DNA from: Podaxis mareebaensis
Taxonomy: Eukaryota > Basidiomycota > Agaricomycetes > Agaricales > Agaricaceae
Direction: 5' to 3'
Assembly: GCA_018524725.1 (NCBI GenBank)
Contig: JAEUWP010000239.1
Coordinates: 1 to 32,406, forward strand
Length of the DNA stretch: 32,406 bases
A program made the position numbers and the translations under genes. Below, in pieces: positions 11,462 to 20,603 of the stretch; the first letter of the stretch is position 1; each line of letters starts with the position of its first letter. Below the pieces are notes generated by a model. The model did not search any database. It was not told the DNA's origin and saw nothing but the letters and a program-made list of their open reading frames with translations.

Positions 11462-12309
11462 TTAGTGCATGTCAGGAACTCTATGTCTTGCAAGTCGCTC
11501 TCTGTGGTTGAGGCAGCAGGTGGCAAACTCCTCTTGAGTGATGGGCCCTTATATCTGGTCAGGGAAAGAAAACACCACAGGGTTTTGGTCTAAGAATTGG
11601 ATAACCCAGAAGAAGCTGTTATGGGCTCCTACTGGGTAGTGGAAATGGGGGCAGTCATCAAGGATGTGGTCCTGTGTCTCAAGAGGTTCACCACATGGGC
11701 AAGAAGTGATATGGCATCTAGGGAAGAAACACTGGCAGAAAGCACTGATGGGTGCATGATTGGTGACACAGTACATGAAGCATGCACATAGTTGGGTATT
11801 CTTCCCAAGAGGTGAATTGAGCCAAGTTCCACCTTTGGCATACTTGGGTTGGAGGGGTTGCTCAGCTGGGTTGAGTAAGGGGAGCCACAAGTGACCTTGG
11901 TAGGCTGGATCATTCATGTGCTGCTGCCAGAGTGACAGACACTTTTGCATGTAGTGATTGTGAACAAATCTGAGGGATGTGCAGATTGGCTGATGATGTG
12001 GGTTGGGGAGGCATAAAGATTTGGTGAGGGTGTATGCCTTGTGGTAGATAGACCAGTTGGCCAATGAGGGAATAGACCAGAAGTGGATGTGATTGAAGGG
12101 AGAGGAGGAGAGCCAGGAGTGTAGGAGGAGAGTGACTGTGATGGAGTCCTGATGCACACTATGGGGCCTGTAAGAAAATAACAATTTAGCAGAAGAGATT
12201 GAGTCTGTGAATACTACAATCAATGAGATATTGAGAGAGGAAGAAAAAGAGATGGAAGAAAAGAGACTGAGGTGAAGAGCATATGATTTGGAGTCAAAAG
12301 AGGTAACTT

Positions 12310-12310
<1 letters not shown>
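11462..12310 (-). pseudogene. LINE X ORF2, C-terminal part (RNase H end and zinc motif)
   Basis: Reads on the minus strand from 12310: SKSYALHLSLFSS, VVFTDSISSAKLLFSY, the RNase H tail FWSIPSLANWSIYHKAY, then a C-terminal Cys/His motif CHITSCPCGEPLETQDHILDDC at about 11620-11700 and the end near TTA 11462-11464. The RNase H Glu region is DSKSY against DSESY in LINE 2. A TAA at about 11551 replaces a CAA codon of LINE 2 (QIQGPIT), which is why the open stretch ends at 11549. The zinc motif is typical of the C terminus of this LINE group. Confidence 0.85.
12296..12310. repeat. Target site duplication of LINE 2, left copy
   Basis: AAAAGAGGTAACTTC, identical to 20589-20603. It lies directly beside the poly-T of LINE 2. 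Removing LINE 2 and one copy restores the LINE X alignment. Confidence 0.95.

Positions 12311-12338
<28 letters not shown>
12311..12338 (-). repeat. Poly-A tail of LINE 2 (28 T on plus strand)
   Basis: Twenty-eight T between the duplication and the LINE 3' UTR. It marks the 3' end of the minus-strand LINE 2. Confidence 0.93.
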
Positions 12339-12344
<6 letters not shown>

Positions 12345-12603
12345 ATGTTTATTGCACTAGACTAGCTAATACAAATGGGTGCACGATAGCAGTCCCAATA
12401 CCAAAACTAAAGAAAAGGAGAAAATAAAAGGGGGAAAACAAAAGAATGAGAGAGAGATAGGAGTACACGAACTTCACTAGAAATATGAGACAAAAAGAGG
12501 GATAAAACTAACTTTACACATCAAGAGTAATGGATGGAGAGATGAAAGAGAAAAGCATAGAAGCAGGGGAGCTAGCTATGGATCAGGGGATGGGGAAAGG
12601 CCT
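12339..12603 (-). other. LINE 2 3' UTR
   Basis: This non-coding tail of LINE 2 is closely matched by 11185-11461 in LINE X, for example the shared ATGTTTATTGCA near the poly-A and the block GATAGCAGTCCCAATACCAA. Conservation suggests it is the RNA part recognised by the reverse transcriptase; that role is an inference. Confidence 0.7.
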
Positions 12604-15517
12604 TTAGTGTATGTCCAGGACTCTGTTTCTAGCAAGTCACTCTCTCCTGTTGAGGTGGCAGGTGGTGAACTCTTCTTGAGTGATGGGTCCTTGAATCTGG
12701 TTAGCAAATGAAAAGGCCACTGGGTTTTTGTCGAGGAATTGGATAATCCAATAGAAACCGTCACAGGCTCCTACTGGGTATTGGAATTGGGGGCAGTCAT
12801 TGAGAATGTGGTTGCGAGTTTCAAGTGGCTCACTGCAAGGGCAGGAGGTGATGTGGCACCCAGGGAAGAAGTGCTGTCAGAAGGTGCTGATGGGCACATG
12901 ATTTGTGATGCAGCATGTGAAGCACGCACATAGTTGGGCATTCTTTCCAAGGGGCGAATTTAACCAAGTGCCTCCTTTGGCATACTTGGGTTGGAGGGGC
13001 TGTGATGCAGGGTTAAGAAGGGGGAGCCAGTTGTGACCACAGTAGGCTGGATCATTCATTTGTTGTTGCTATAACAATAGGCATTTCTGAGTATAGTGAT
13101 GGCAAATGAATCCGAGGGATGTACGGATGGGTTGATGATGTGGGTTGGGAAGGCAAAGAGATTTAGTGAGGGTGTGTGCCTTGTGGTGTATAGACCAGTT
13201 AGCAGACGAGGGAATGGACCAGAAATGGATGTGATTAAGAGGGGAAGAGGAGAGCCAGGAGTGGAGGAGAGGAGCAACTGCGATAGAGTCTGGATGTGCG
13301 CTATGGGGCCTGTATGAAAATAGAAGCTTAGCAGAGGAAATTGAGTCTGTGAAAATTACAATAGAGGAAATGTTGAGAGACAGAGAGAGAAAAATGGAAG
13401 AAAATAAACTGAGGCAGAGAGTGTATGATTCAGAGTCCAATGAAGTTACCTCACTGCAAGGGTGAACAGAAGAAGAAATGATGTCAGAGTCAGAGGAATT
13501 AAAGACAATGAAAGTGGAAGTGGCAGATAGGGAGGGGTTTGAGGGAACAGAGCCATCTGTAGCTACTGCGAGTGAAACAGGGGAAGGTCTCGAGCACAGG
13601 AGGCATTAGCAATATGAAGCACCATGGCGCCTTCTTTTGAAGGGTCAGGGCACTCAATGAATTTAATCTGGTCACTAAACAAGTCCAGTAAGCACTGGCC
13701 AGGTTTGGCGCTGGGGTGGAGACGTTGGAACTGGTCTATGACCAGTTGGGCGTCTGAGACAAAATCAAGTGCAGTTGAGCGCTGTTTGGTTTGGCGCACA
13801 TCTAAAGGGTCAATGTCATGAGTAAGGAGTTTGAGGGGATGGGAAGGGGGGAGGGTGTAGAATCAGAGGGAACACCGCTTGGCAAGTTTAAAGAGGTGTA
13901 GTTGGATGGGGATAAGGCCGGCTATGGCCTCAGTCCCGCTGGTGGGGGTGGTACGAAATGCACTGGTGATCCAGAGGGCAGCTTGTCATTGCATGTGCTG
14001 TAGTGACTTGATAAGTCTGCAGTATCATGCATTGCAATTGAACCAAAGATGGAATCCATATGTGGCAATGGGGATGACACAGGATTGGTAGAGGAGCCTC
14101 TTGTGGAGGGGGGATAAGCCACAGATGGAGTTGCTGAGCATGCATATGCATCAAACAGTGGAGAGGGCCTTGGTGGAATAAAACCAGATGTGTTCTTTGA
14201 ATGACAAGTTTCTGTCAAACCAGAAACCCAGATAGTGGAGGAAGGGTTTAGGGTGGATGGTCAGGGAGTCGTCGATGATGACAGGGGGGTTTGGGTCATG
14301 GGAGGGATGATTGGAGAAGTGGAAGGCCTCAGTTTTGTCTCTTTTGAGAACAAATCCGAGGTGGCGGAGGTAATCTTCACAGTTTTTGTATACCTGTGAG
14401 AGAAGAGAGCAATTAGTGATGAAGGAGTCAGATTGTACAAGTATGAGGCCATCATCAACAAAGGAAATAATTTTACAACGTGGGTCATTGGAAAATTTGA
14501 ACATGAAGGGAGAGAGGGAGAGAGCAGTGAGGATTGGGGATAATGTGGAACCTTGGCCAACACCGACTGAGGAGGGGAATTTAGGGGAATGATTATTGTT
14601 CCAAGTGTAGGTAGTGAAACAGTTACTTAAATAATTGGAGAAAAATGAGACAAGTTGGGAGTTGAATCCTTGATGGCGGAGGGTGGAAATGAGGATGCTG
14701 TGATTTGTGGAAGGGAAGAATTGTGCCATGTCAAAGGCGATGACGCTGGTCTTGAGTTTTTGTTTCCATCCTGTGTGAACAAGGTGAGTAACGTAAACGC
14801 CAGTGTCTTCGGTAGAATGCTGGATGATCCCTCCAAATTGGAGGGGGTGGATGAGGTTATATTGGGATGCTTCAAATTGCATCCAAGCAGAGATCATTTT
14901 CTCAATTAGCTTACCAAGAGTGTTAAGGAGAATGATGGGGTGGAACATCTTTGGGGTGGAATAATGAGGTTTGTTGGGTTTAGGGATGATGACAGAGGTG
15001 GAGTTCTTGAAATGCTCCAGCCAGGTAGAAAATTCGATGCATTTGGATGCAAATGTGAGGAAGTTGAGAAGAAAGGTGTCGTTAGACATGAGATGTTTGA
15101 TATGGGCCCATGAGAGGTGATCGGGGCCAGGGGTGGAAGCATTAGTGCATGGGTTAAAGGTGTCAAAGAGCTTGGCCTTAGAGAAAGGGGGCCATGAGTG
15201 CTCCAGTTGAGCATCAAAAGTCTTGATGGTGCTTAAGTCTACTGGACAGTCAGATGCAGAATTGTAGGAGGAATTGAGAGTGTGCCAGAGGTCATCTAGC
15301 TCGTCGCAGCTTTTTCCATTGAAAGTGATGGACTGGGAAGGGGGGAGGTTGCATTTGCCAACCCAGGACATAAGATCCCAGGGGCAACAATTTTTCTCTG
15401 CTATGTCTCTAATTTTCTTGTCAAAGAACTGGCATTTGGCTTGGTGTGTGGTGCGTTGGAATTTGGTCCAATTTACTTTGGACTTGTGGGCTTGGAAGGC
15501 TCTAAGGGCAGTAGAGC

Positions 15518-15522
15518 ATTGC
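15518..15522. repeat. Target site duplication of unit S, left copy
   Basis: ATTGC, repeated at 16892-16896. LINE 1 and LINE X show no insert here, and joining the flanks restores ORF2. Confidence 0.92.
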
Positions 15523-15526
15523 TGTT

Positions 15527-16348
15527 ATGAACCAGCCTGGTACCCCCCGCTGCAACATCATTTATCACGCCTTAGTCCACGAGCTTGGACTTCCTAACGC
15601 CTCTCGTTCCACCACTCAAGATACGAGTATACCAGCTGAAGACTCAACCCACTACCGCAACGAAGCCTTCGCCAATCGTCGCCTTCCTGGCCACGCATCC
15701 CTATTCTCCGAAGACTGGCCAATGCCTGGACCACTCTTCTACGAGACCGACCATATGATGACAGAAATATTACGCATCGCCTGGGAGAACGCTCCCTTCA
15801 CTCACGTCTTCGATCCCGACGGGTTATACGTTCAAACGATCCACAACAACTTCGACTCCGCCTGGGCCCACGGTTGGAAGATGATCCCCTACACTGGAGA
15901 ACCCATAGTATTCCTCCACCCCTACATGATGTATCCACCCGAGGTCGTTCCGCACATCATCAAGTACGAAGTCGCCCACGGATTCTACTTTCGAGAAGTA
16001 GAAGTCTACCGTGTCGATCCTAACTCCGATGAACCTCCGGCCATTCCTCCCCGTCGTACTCAGCTTCCGCCCCTCTGCAGTGTTGACTCCAATGTTCCAG
16101 GTATCGACGAGTCAAACCCAGAAGAACCCATCGGCGATCCTCCTCCATATCCACCGCCATACGTCACAGGCGATATATCGTCATCATCGTCATCGTCCCC
16201 GCACTGCAGCCTCATCTTCCTCCATGAAGATTCTCCCGACTCGTTGCCTTCGACTGGCAACTTCCCTATCCCCAGTTCCACCTCGTCTCCCGACTCCTAC
16301 TCATCCGACTCTTCTAACGGATGCCTCCACCCCGATATGGACTTGTAA
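15527..16348 (+). CDS. Unknown 273-aa protein encoded inside unit S, with tandem PPPY motif
   Basis: I do not recognise this protein. The ATG is base 5 of the LTR (TGTT-ATG), and the frame is open for 273 codons with no stop and ends TAA. The N-terminal ~165 residues look foldable and aromatic-rich (LFSEDWPMPGPLFYETDHMM, FDPDGLYVQTIHNNFDSAWA, PYMMYPPEVVPHIIKYEVAH). The C-terminal third is disordered: acidic, Pro- and Ser-rich. It contains two adjacent PPPY motifs at residues 205-212, a seven-Ser run at 218-224 and a Ser-rich tail. PPxY motifs bind WW domains of NEDD4/Rsp5-type ubiquitin ligases and serve as late domains in some retroelement proteins; use here is an inference. Codons are CpG-rich and Trp is TGG. 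In a full element the frame could continue upstream of the 3' LTR, so this may be a C-terminal part. Confidence 0.6.
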   Translation: MNQPGTPRCNIIYHALVHELGLPNASRSTTQDTSIPAEDSTHYRNEAFANRRLPGHASLFSEDWPMPGPLFYETDHMMTEILRIAWENAPFTHVFDPDGLYVQTIHNNFDSAWAHGWKMIPYTGEPIVFLHPYMMYPPEVVPHIIKYEVAHGFYFREVEVYRVDPNSDEPPAIPPRRTQLPPLCSVDSNVPGIDESNPEEPIGDPPPYPPPYVTGDISSSSSSSPHCSLIFLHEDSPDSLPSTGNFPIPSSTSSPDSYSSDSSNGCLHPDMDL

Positions 16349-16891
16349 TATAACCGGTAAATAGTTTCTCTTCTATCTAACTACAGACGCTTCGCTTCAT
16401 ATCCCTGTATCCCACCTGAACTCTATCTTGAACAGTTTCCTTAATTAGTTAGTTTCCCTTTCTGATCTCTGTTTCTATTCTTGTCCTAGTTCCATTCTCG
16501 TCTCGCTCCGCTCCGTAGTTACGCTTCTATTGACTCTCGGACTCGTAGCTCTACTTCATCATAGTTACCAGAATTGGACTTAGAAGTAAAGCTTAAATAG
16601 CTGCTCATGTACTGGAAGCGCAAGCTTCCTATATTCTAAAATCTCAAGTTATTGTTCACCTTTAACTTCTGATTGACGTTAGCTCATGATCAGCGTGGTA
16701 GTAAACGTTCTATTGGTCATATCCTCGACTTATAGACGTTCGACCTCCTGAGTGTACTTAACTGGACACTTGCCTCGCCACCTTCTTATCGTGATCCTTC
16801 TTGCTAGATCCTAGTGCCTCTGCGAACCATCTAGTGAGATAGCCGCCCCCTAGCAAAGCTTAGGCGACTGGTGATAAGGACCAACCTAACA
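16349..16891 (+). other. Non-coding 3' part of unit S (putative R/U5)
   Basis: After the ORF come an AT-rich TAATATAACC box near 16347-16356, pyrimidine-rich stretches and the TAACA end. If S is an LTR, the core promoter and transcript ends should lie here. I see no long ORF and cannot set R/U5 limits. Confidence 0.4.
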
Positions 16892-16896
16892 ATTGC
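16892..16896. repeat. Target site duplication of unit S, right copy
   Basis: ATTGC, matching 15518-15522. LINE 2 ORF2 resumes immediately after. Confidence 0.92.
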
Positions 16897-17880
16897 AGGT
16901 TCCACCACAGTTTGGAGTGTGTGCAGATCTTGACAAGTTTGGCATTGCATTGCCATTCTTGGTTGATAATTTGAGACATGGCATGGGCATATGACTGTAT
17001 GTCTTTGGCTGAATTGAAAATAGGTGGAAGGGCCTGGAGATGGATGCCTATTGAGTAGAGGAAGGTGGCTTCTTCCTCTGAGTCCTTTGGGATGGTAAGC
17101 TTCTCAATGAAGGGTTGAAATCGGGAGGGGATGGGGAGAGAAGTGAGTAGGGGACGATGACCAGATGTGAATTGCCAGTCATCACAGATTTGATGGACTG
17201 GGCTTTGGGAAGGTTCATCTATCATGAAAATGAGGTCAATGACAGATGGATGCTTGTTACCATCATAGGGGATATGCATATATTTGTCTTGCGATGGCAT
17301 GGAAAGGGAAAGACCTAGAGAATTCATGATGTTGGTTAGTAGGTCTCCACAAGTGGTGTGGTGAGTTATATGAGGGTCCCATTCTGGAGAATGGGAATTG
17401 AAGTCTCCTCCAGTGCAAATAAGATTCTTTGGGAGGAGGTGGGTATGCTCTTCTAAAAAGCAAAGGGGAGAGTCATCAGATGGGTCAAGATAGCAATTCA
17501 GAAAATAAACTTTCTTTGGAAAAGAGAGCGATATGAGTTGGAAGTCTGGAGACGAGATAATGTTCAGATGAGAAGTTGGCATAAGCATATTGCATGAGTG
17601 TCAGATGAAGGTAGCTGTCCTGGGACGATCTTCATCTGACAGAAAGATGCACCAGTTTGGATTATATGGCATGCCTTTATAAGGGACTCCTTCAGAGTCA
17701 ACAGTAGAGGGAATGTTGCAGATAACACTGAAGGGGGGTTCTTGCAGGCATAAAACTAAAATGTCTTTAAATAGGGGATCATTTAGAATCAGTTCAACGA
17801 GAGTGGAGGAACAATGAACATTGAAGAAGAGGATGGGAATAGAGGAAAAGGAAGAAGGGGCAGGTTTGTTAAGAGGTCCT

Positions 17881-17888
17881 TTAGACAT
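17881..17888 (-). promoter_or_regulatory. ORF1 stop / ORF2 start overlap ATGTCTAA (LINE 2)
   Basis: Minus-strand ATGTCTAA holds the ORF2 ATG (17888-17886) and the ORF1 TAA (17883-17881), one frame apart. It is identical in LINE 1 at 3308-3315 although flanking bases differ, which supports a role in coupling translation. Confidence 0.72.
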
Positions 17889-20487
17889 TAACTGCACCTG
17901 AGTTGAAGTTGTGGCAGTTTTTCTCCGCCTTAGCCTCATGAAGCTTATTTTGAATCCATTCTCGATCAAAGCAGTGATGGAGGAATGGACATTTATCCAA
18001 GTTCACATGATGGTCTTTGGAATCACATGATAGGCATTGGAATGAGGTCACGTGGGGGCACTCTGTGACATTGGCGGGAGTGGGAGGGTGGGGGTTTGGA
18101 CTGGGTTTGCCATGGCAGCAGAATCTGTTGCAGCGGTGGTTCTCGGTGTGATGGGGGTCACTGCAGATTGCACATCTGGGGTTGTGTGCTTTGCAGAGGT
18201 GTGTGGGGTGGCCCCATCACCAGCATCTGTTGCAGAGAGGCAAGGCTGTACACATGGAGGTGCCTCTGAAAGTACAGATGTGATTTTTGAATAGGAGGGT
18301 GTGGTTGATTAAAGTTTTGGCTCTGGAGGCAGTTTGAGAGTCCCAAAGGTCAAAGAAAAGGATAGCGGAGTTGGAGTGGGGAGAAATGCAGTGGAAACGG
18401 GGTTTACCTATGAGATGTTGAATTAACTCATGGTATGGTGAGGATTCGATGACCTCTTTGAAATCATTGGAGTTGTGGGGGATTCTGTCAGGGCAGAAGT
18501 AAGGGAGGTTCATCAATTTGACAAACAATTTGGACATTGGGAGGGAGGGGATGATAGTGTCTCTGAGCTCCTGGGTAGCAAAAGCAGAGCAGTTTGAGTC
18601 TGCAATGCCCTTTTTGATGATGAGGAGTTCCTCATTGGTCGCAACTTGGTTGGTTGAGAGCCAGAGGGTCTTATCATTGGACTTGGCCGACTTGACTTTA
18701 AGTAAGAAGCCCTTTTGGTAAAGGGCATTGTTGCAATTCCTCACTATCAAGTCGAGAGATGTAATGAGGATGGGTTTGAAGATATTGTTGTATGGGACAA
18801 CAATATTTTTATGAGAAGGGCCTTGAGTGGCCTTAGGAGAATTAGAAGGGCAAGGCGAGGTTTTGGGTGGAGTTGGAGAAGGAGATTTGATATCCCCTGA
18901 AGAGCAAAGGAAATTAATGATGTTGACTGGTGACATCTTGGGGAATTGATTTTGAAGGGCAGTGTATTTCTGCAGCTCTTCAGAATTGAGAGGGGAATTG
19001 GAGGTGGCCTTGGCATAGGACAATCTTTGAGTGGATGGTGAGGACACATTAGACCTGGGATGTGTCTTATAATTGATTGGAGGGGGAGGAGAGGAAGGGG
19101 GAGAGGGTTTATGGCTCTGGGGAGGGAATGATGGAGTGACAATAGGCTTATGCTGTTCTTGAGCAGCTATTGGTTTATGAGGTGCCTGTCAACAAGTGAT
19201 GGAGGTCCATGAGCTAGAGTTGTTGTTGGCCTTCCCTGAAGTTTGGGCTTCAGGGATGGCTTTAGGAACAGTGGAGATGGTAGGAGGTGGGGGGAGCATA
19301 TCAGTATCAATGTTAGAACCAGAAGACTCACCTGGTTTGTTCATGTCTTGAAGGGGAAGACAAGAGAGGGCAATTGCTCATGCTGTGTCTTTATCAAATT
19401 GTGATTCTGAGCCCTGGAGAAACCCAGAGGCATCAGGGGGATTAATGGAGGAGCTCTGGAGTAGCCCAGTAGCATCCTTGGGGGAATTTGAAGACACAGC
19501 CAGTGCTTTTTCAGCCCAATGGATATTGTGGTGACCTGTTGACATAGGCATTGGGGTAGGAGAGAGTGTGTGGGAAGGGGGAAACTGCATAGATACAAAG
19601 TCATACAGTTTGAGTTGTTGTCCATTATAAGGGACTGATTTGTTGCACAATTGATCGGAGTGCACAATGGTTTGGAGAATGCAGATAAGATGGGGAACAC
19701 CCTCAAAGGAGGAGAGATCTCCAGATTCAGCCCAATTTCCTAACCAGGAAGAAATGAAGCTTAATAAAGAATTGAGGCAGTTAAGCCCCATGATGTCATT
19801 AGTGTTGGTGATGTCGATCATGGTGATGCCATCACCAAGTGTTTCACGGATGGATGACCAATCCGTTCCATGGGTTGGCTGTGCTTCAACATGAGGCTGC
19901 GCAGCAGGAAGAGGGGGGGAAGTGGGAGTGAAGGAGGGGATAGTAGGAAGGGGGTCAGATGGGTGGGATTTGTCCCATGCAGTGCCAGGAATAGGTGGTA
20001 TAAAGCTGTGGGTGGCAGCAATAGACTGGGATGGGGTTAACACCCTATGAGATGAGGGAGCTATTTCGGGAGACATGTCAATTCCATTGTGAGCCAGCGC
20101 AATGGAAGGGTGGATAGATTTGGGGGTAGAAAGGCCTTGAGAGCCTTCCTCGCTATGTTCATCTGCATTCTCTTCAGCTGAAGAGATAGAAGTGGCATCA
20201 TTGTCTTCCCTAAACTTCATACTCTTTTCCAGTTGATTTGACAAGGATTGATCTGTTGAATAGGAGTGTTTGGCTCCAATGGATGGTGAAGGGGAAGGGG
20301 GTTTTCGAATGAAATCCTCAGAGACTTGGAAATCGTTGAAGAGAGGGACGGAGGCCTCTCAAGGAAGAGTTGGGTTGGGTGCTAGACTAGCACTTGAACA
20401 CCGACAGCGGGCAATGTTGGAACAAATACTGTTGGCAGTCTTCTGCATACCTCCAAGGAAGCCACTAGTCTCCTTAGAGCTTGACAT
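17881..20487 (-). pseudogene. LINE 2 ORF1: Gag-like nucleic-acid-binding protein (stops)
   Basis: 868 codons from ATG 20487-20485 to TAA 17883-17881, readable in one frame apart from TGA codons. The N-terminal region is Ser/Pro-rich and low in complexity (open 20244-19378, 288 aa; NDATSISSAEENADEHSEEG). A middle open block 19047-18217 has SYAKATSNSPLNSEELQKY, QVATNEELLIIKKGIADSN and FFDLWDSQTASRAKTL. The C-terminal Cys/His cluster (CNRCW, then WGHPTHLCKAH, and CLSC) spans about 17990-18230 and should bind nucleic acid. In-frame TGA: near 20358 (LINE 1 has Arg CGA), 19375, about 19187 and 18214. Two of these, after DTA and after SITC, are also TGA in LINE 1. Confidence 0.87.
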
Positions 20488-20588
20488 AATGATTTAGAAT
20501 GAGTAACTTTATTCCTTGTGCTACGAATAACTGTGCCACTGAAACAATAGTGGTAGTTACTGAGAAAGGAAAACTTTTGTGACTCATG
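20488..20588 (-). other. LINE 2 5' leader
   Basis: A 101-bp leader between the 5' duplication and the ORF1 ATG; the matching LINE 1 leader is 5912-5993. LINEs of this type usually carry an internal promoter here, but no element is recognisable. Confidence 0.55.
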
Positions 20589-20603
20589 AAAAGAGGTAAC
20601 TTC
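20589..20603. repeat. Target site duplication of LINE 2, right copy
   Basis: AAAAGAGGTAACTTC, identical to 12296-12310, at the 5' end of LINE 2. LINE X ORF2 resumes after it (CACCACAAGGGTGAAC). Confidence 0.95.

Larger units (their letters stand above)
11158..12310 (-). mobile_element. LINE X, 3' segment
   Basis: This holds the 3' UTR (about 11185-11461) and the end of ORF2. It continues at 20604-22617 on the other side of LINE 2, which inserted between the shared bases AAAAGAGGTAACTTC. The element as a whole is interrupted twice and decayed. Confidence 0.88.
15523..16891 (+). mobile_element. Unit S: CpG-rich solo LTR or small LTR-bounded element
   Basis: The 1369-bp insert has LTR-type ends (TGTTATGAACC..CCTAACA, so TGTTA/TAACA inverted ends) and a 5-bp duplication ATTGC, as made by gypsy integrases. 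No internal direct repeat of its ends was seen, so it is best read as a solo LTR left by LTR-LTR recombination. It is rich in CG dinucleotides, unlike everything around it, so it is the most recent layer or unmethylated. It holds a long intact ORF. Alternative: a non-autonomous element carrying a captured gene. Confidence 0.88.
12604..17888 (-). pseudogene. LINE 2 ORF2: endonuclease, reverse transcriptase, RNase H (split by S)
   Basis: Start ATG 17888-17886, end TAA 12606-12604; 15518-16891 is unit S plus one duplication. Order: endonuclease (LCLQEPPFSV, GGDFNSHSPEWD, SVIDLIFMID; 17080-17850), linker (WWNLQ..STALRAFQAHKSK spanning the S site), reverse transcriptase (SVIIPKPNKP, motif A FDMAQFFPSTNHS, motif B VGVGQGSTLSPI, motif C FVDDGLI; 14400-15000), RNase H (DSESYTL, FTDSISSAK; 13290-13600) and a zinc motif CHITSCPC near 12860. 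The block 14151-15522 is open for about 457 codons. Lesions: the endonuclease SDH position reads SGH, TGA at 17600 replaces the family Arg, TGA at 14149, a roughly 11-bp deletion near 13575 shifts the frame in the RNase H, and further stops lie downstream. Confidence 0.9.
12311..20588 (-). mobile_element. LINE 2: full-length Tad-like LINE, interrupted by unit S
   Basis: Complete from poly-A (12311) to 5' end (20588) with a perfect 15-bp target duplication. Without unit S it is about 6.9 kb: leader about 101 bp, ORF1 868 codons, ORF2 about 1300 codons, 3' UTR about 265 bp. It keeps more CG dinucleotides than LINE 1 and LINE X. For example it has GGCGC and GACG where LINE 1 has GGCAC and GATG, as expected for the youngest of the three. 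Its reverse transcriptase motifs are intact but several stops and a frameshift inactivate it. Confidence 0.95.

Noticed and set aside
11158..12338. Two poly-T runs as terminators or simple repeats
   Set aside because: Each is joined to a LINE 3' UTR and, for the second, to a target duplication, so they are poly-A tails of minus-strand LINEs.
16060..16281. Minus-strand frame with poly-Asp
   Set aside because: Shadow of the poly-Ser stretch of the unit S ORF.
15523..16891. DNA transposon with short inverted ends
   Set aside because: Inverted ends are only about five bases, and TG..CA ends with a 5-bp duplication fit an LTR better. Not fully excluded.
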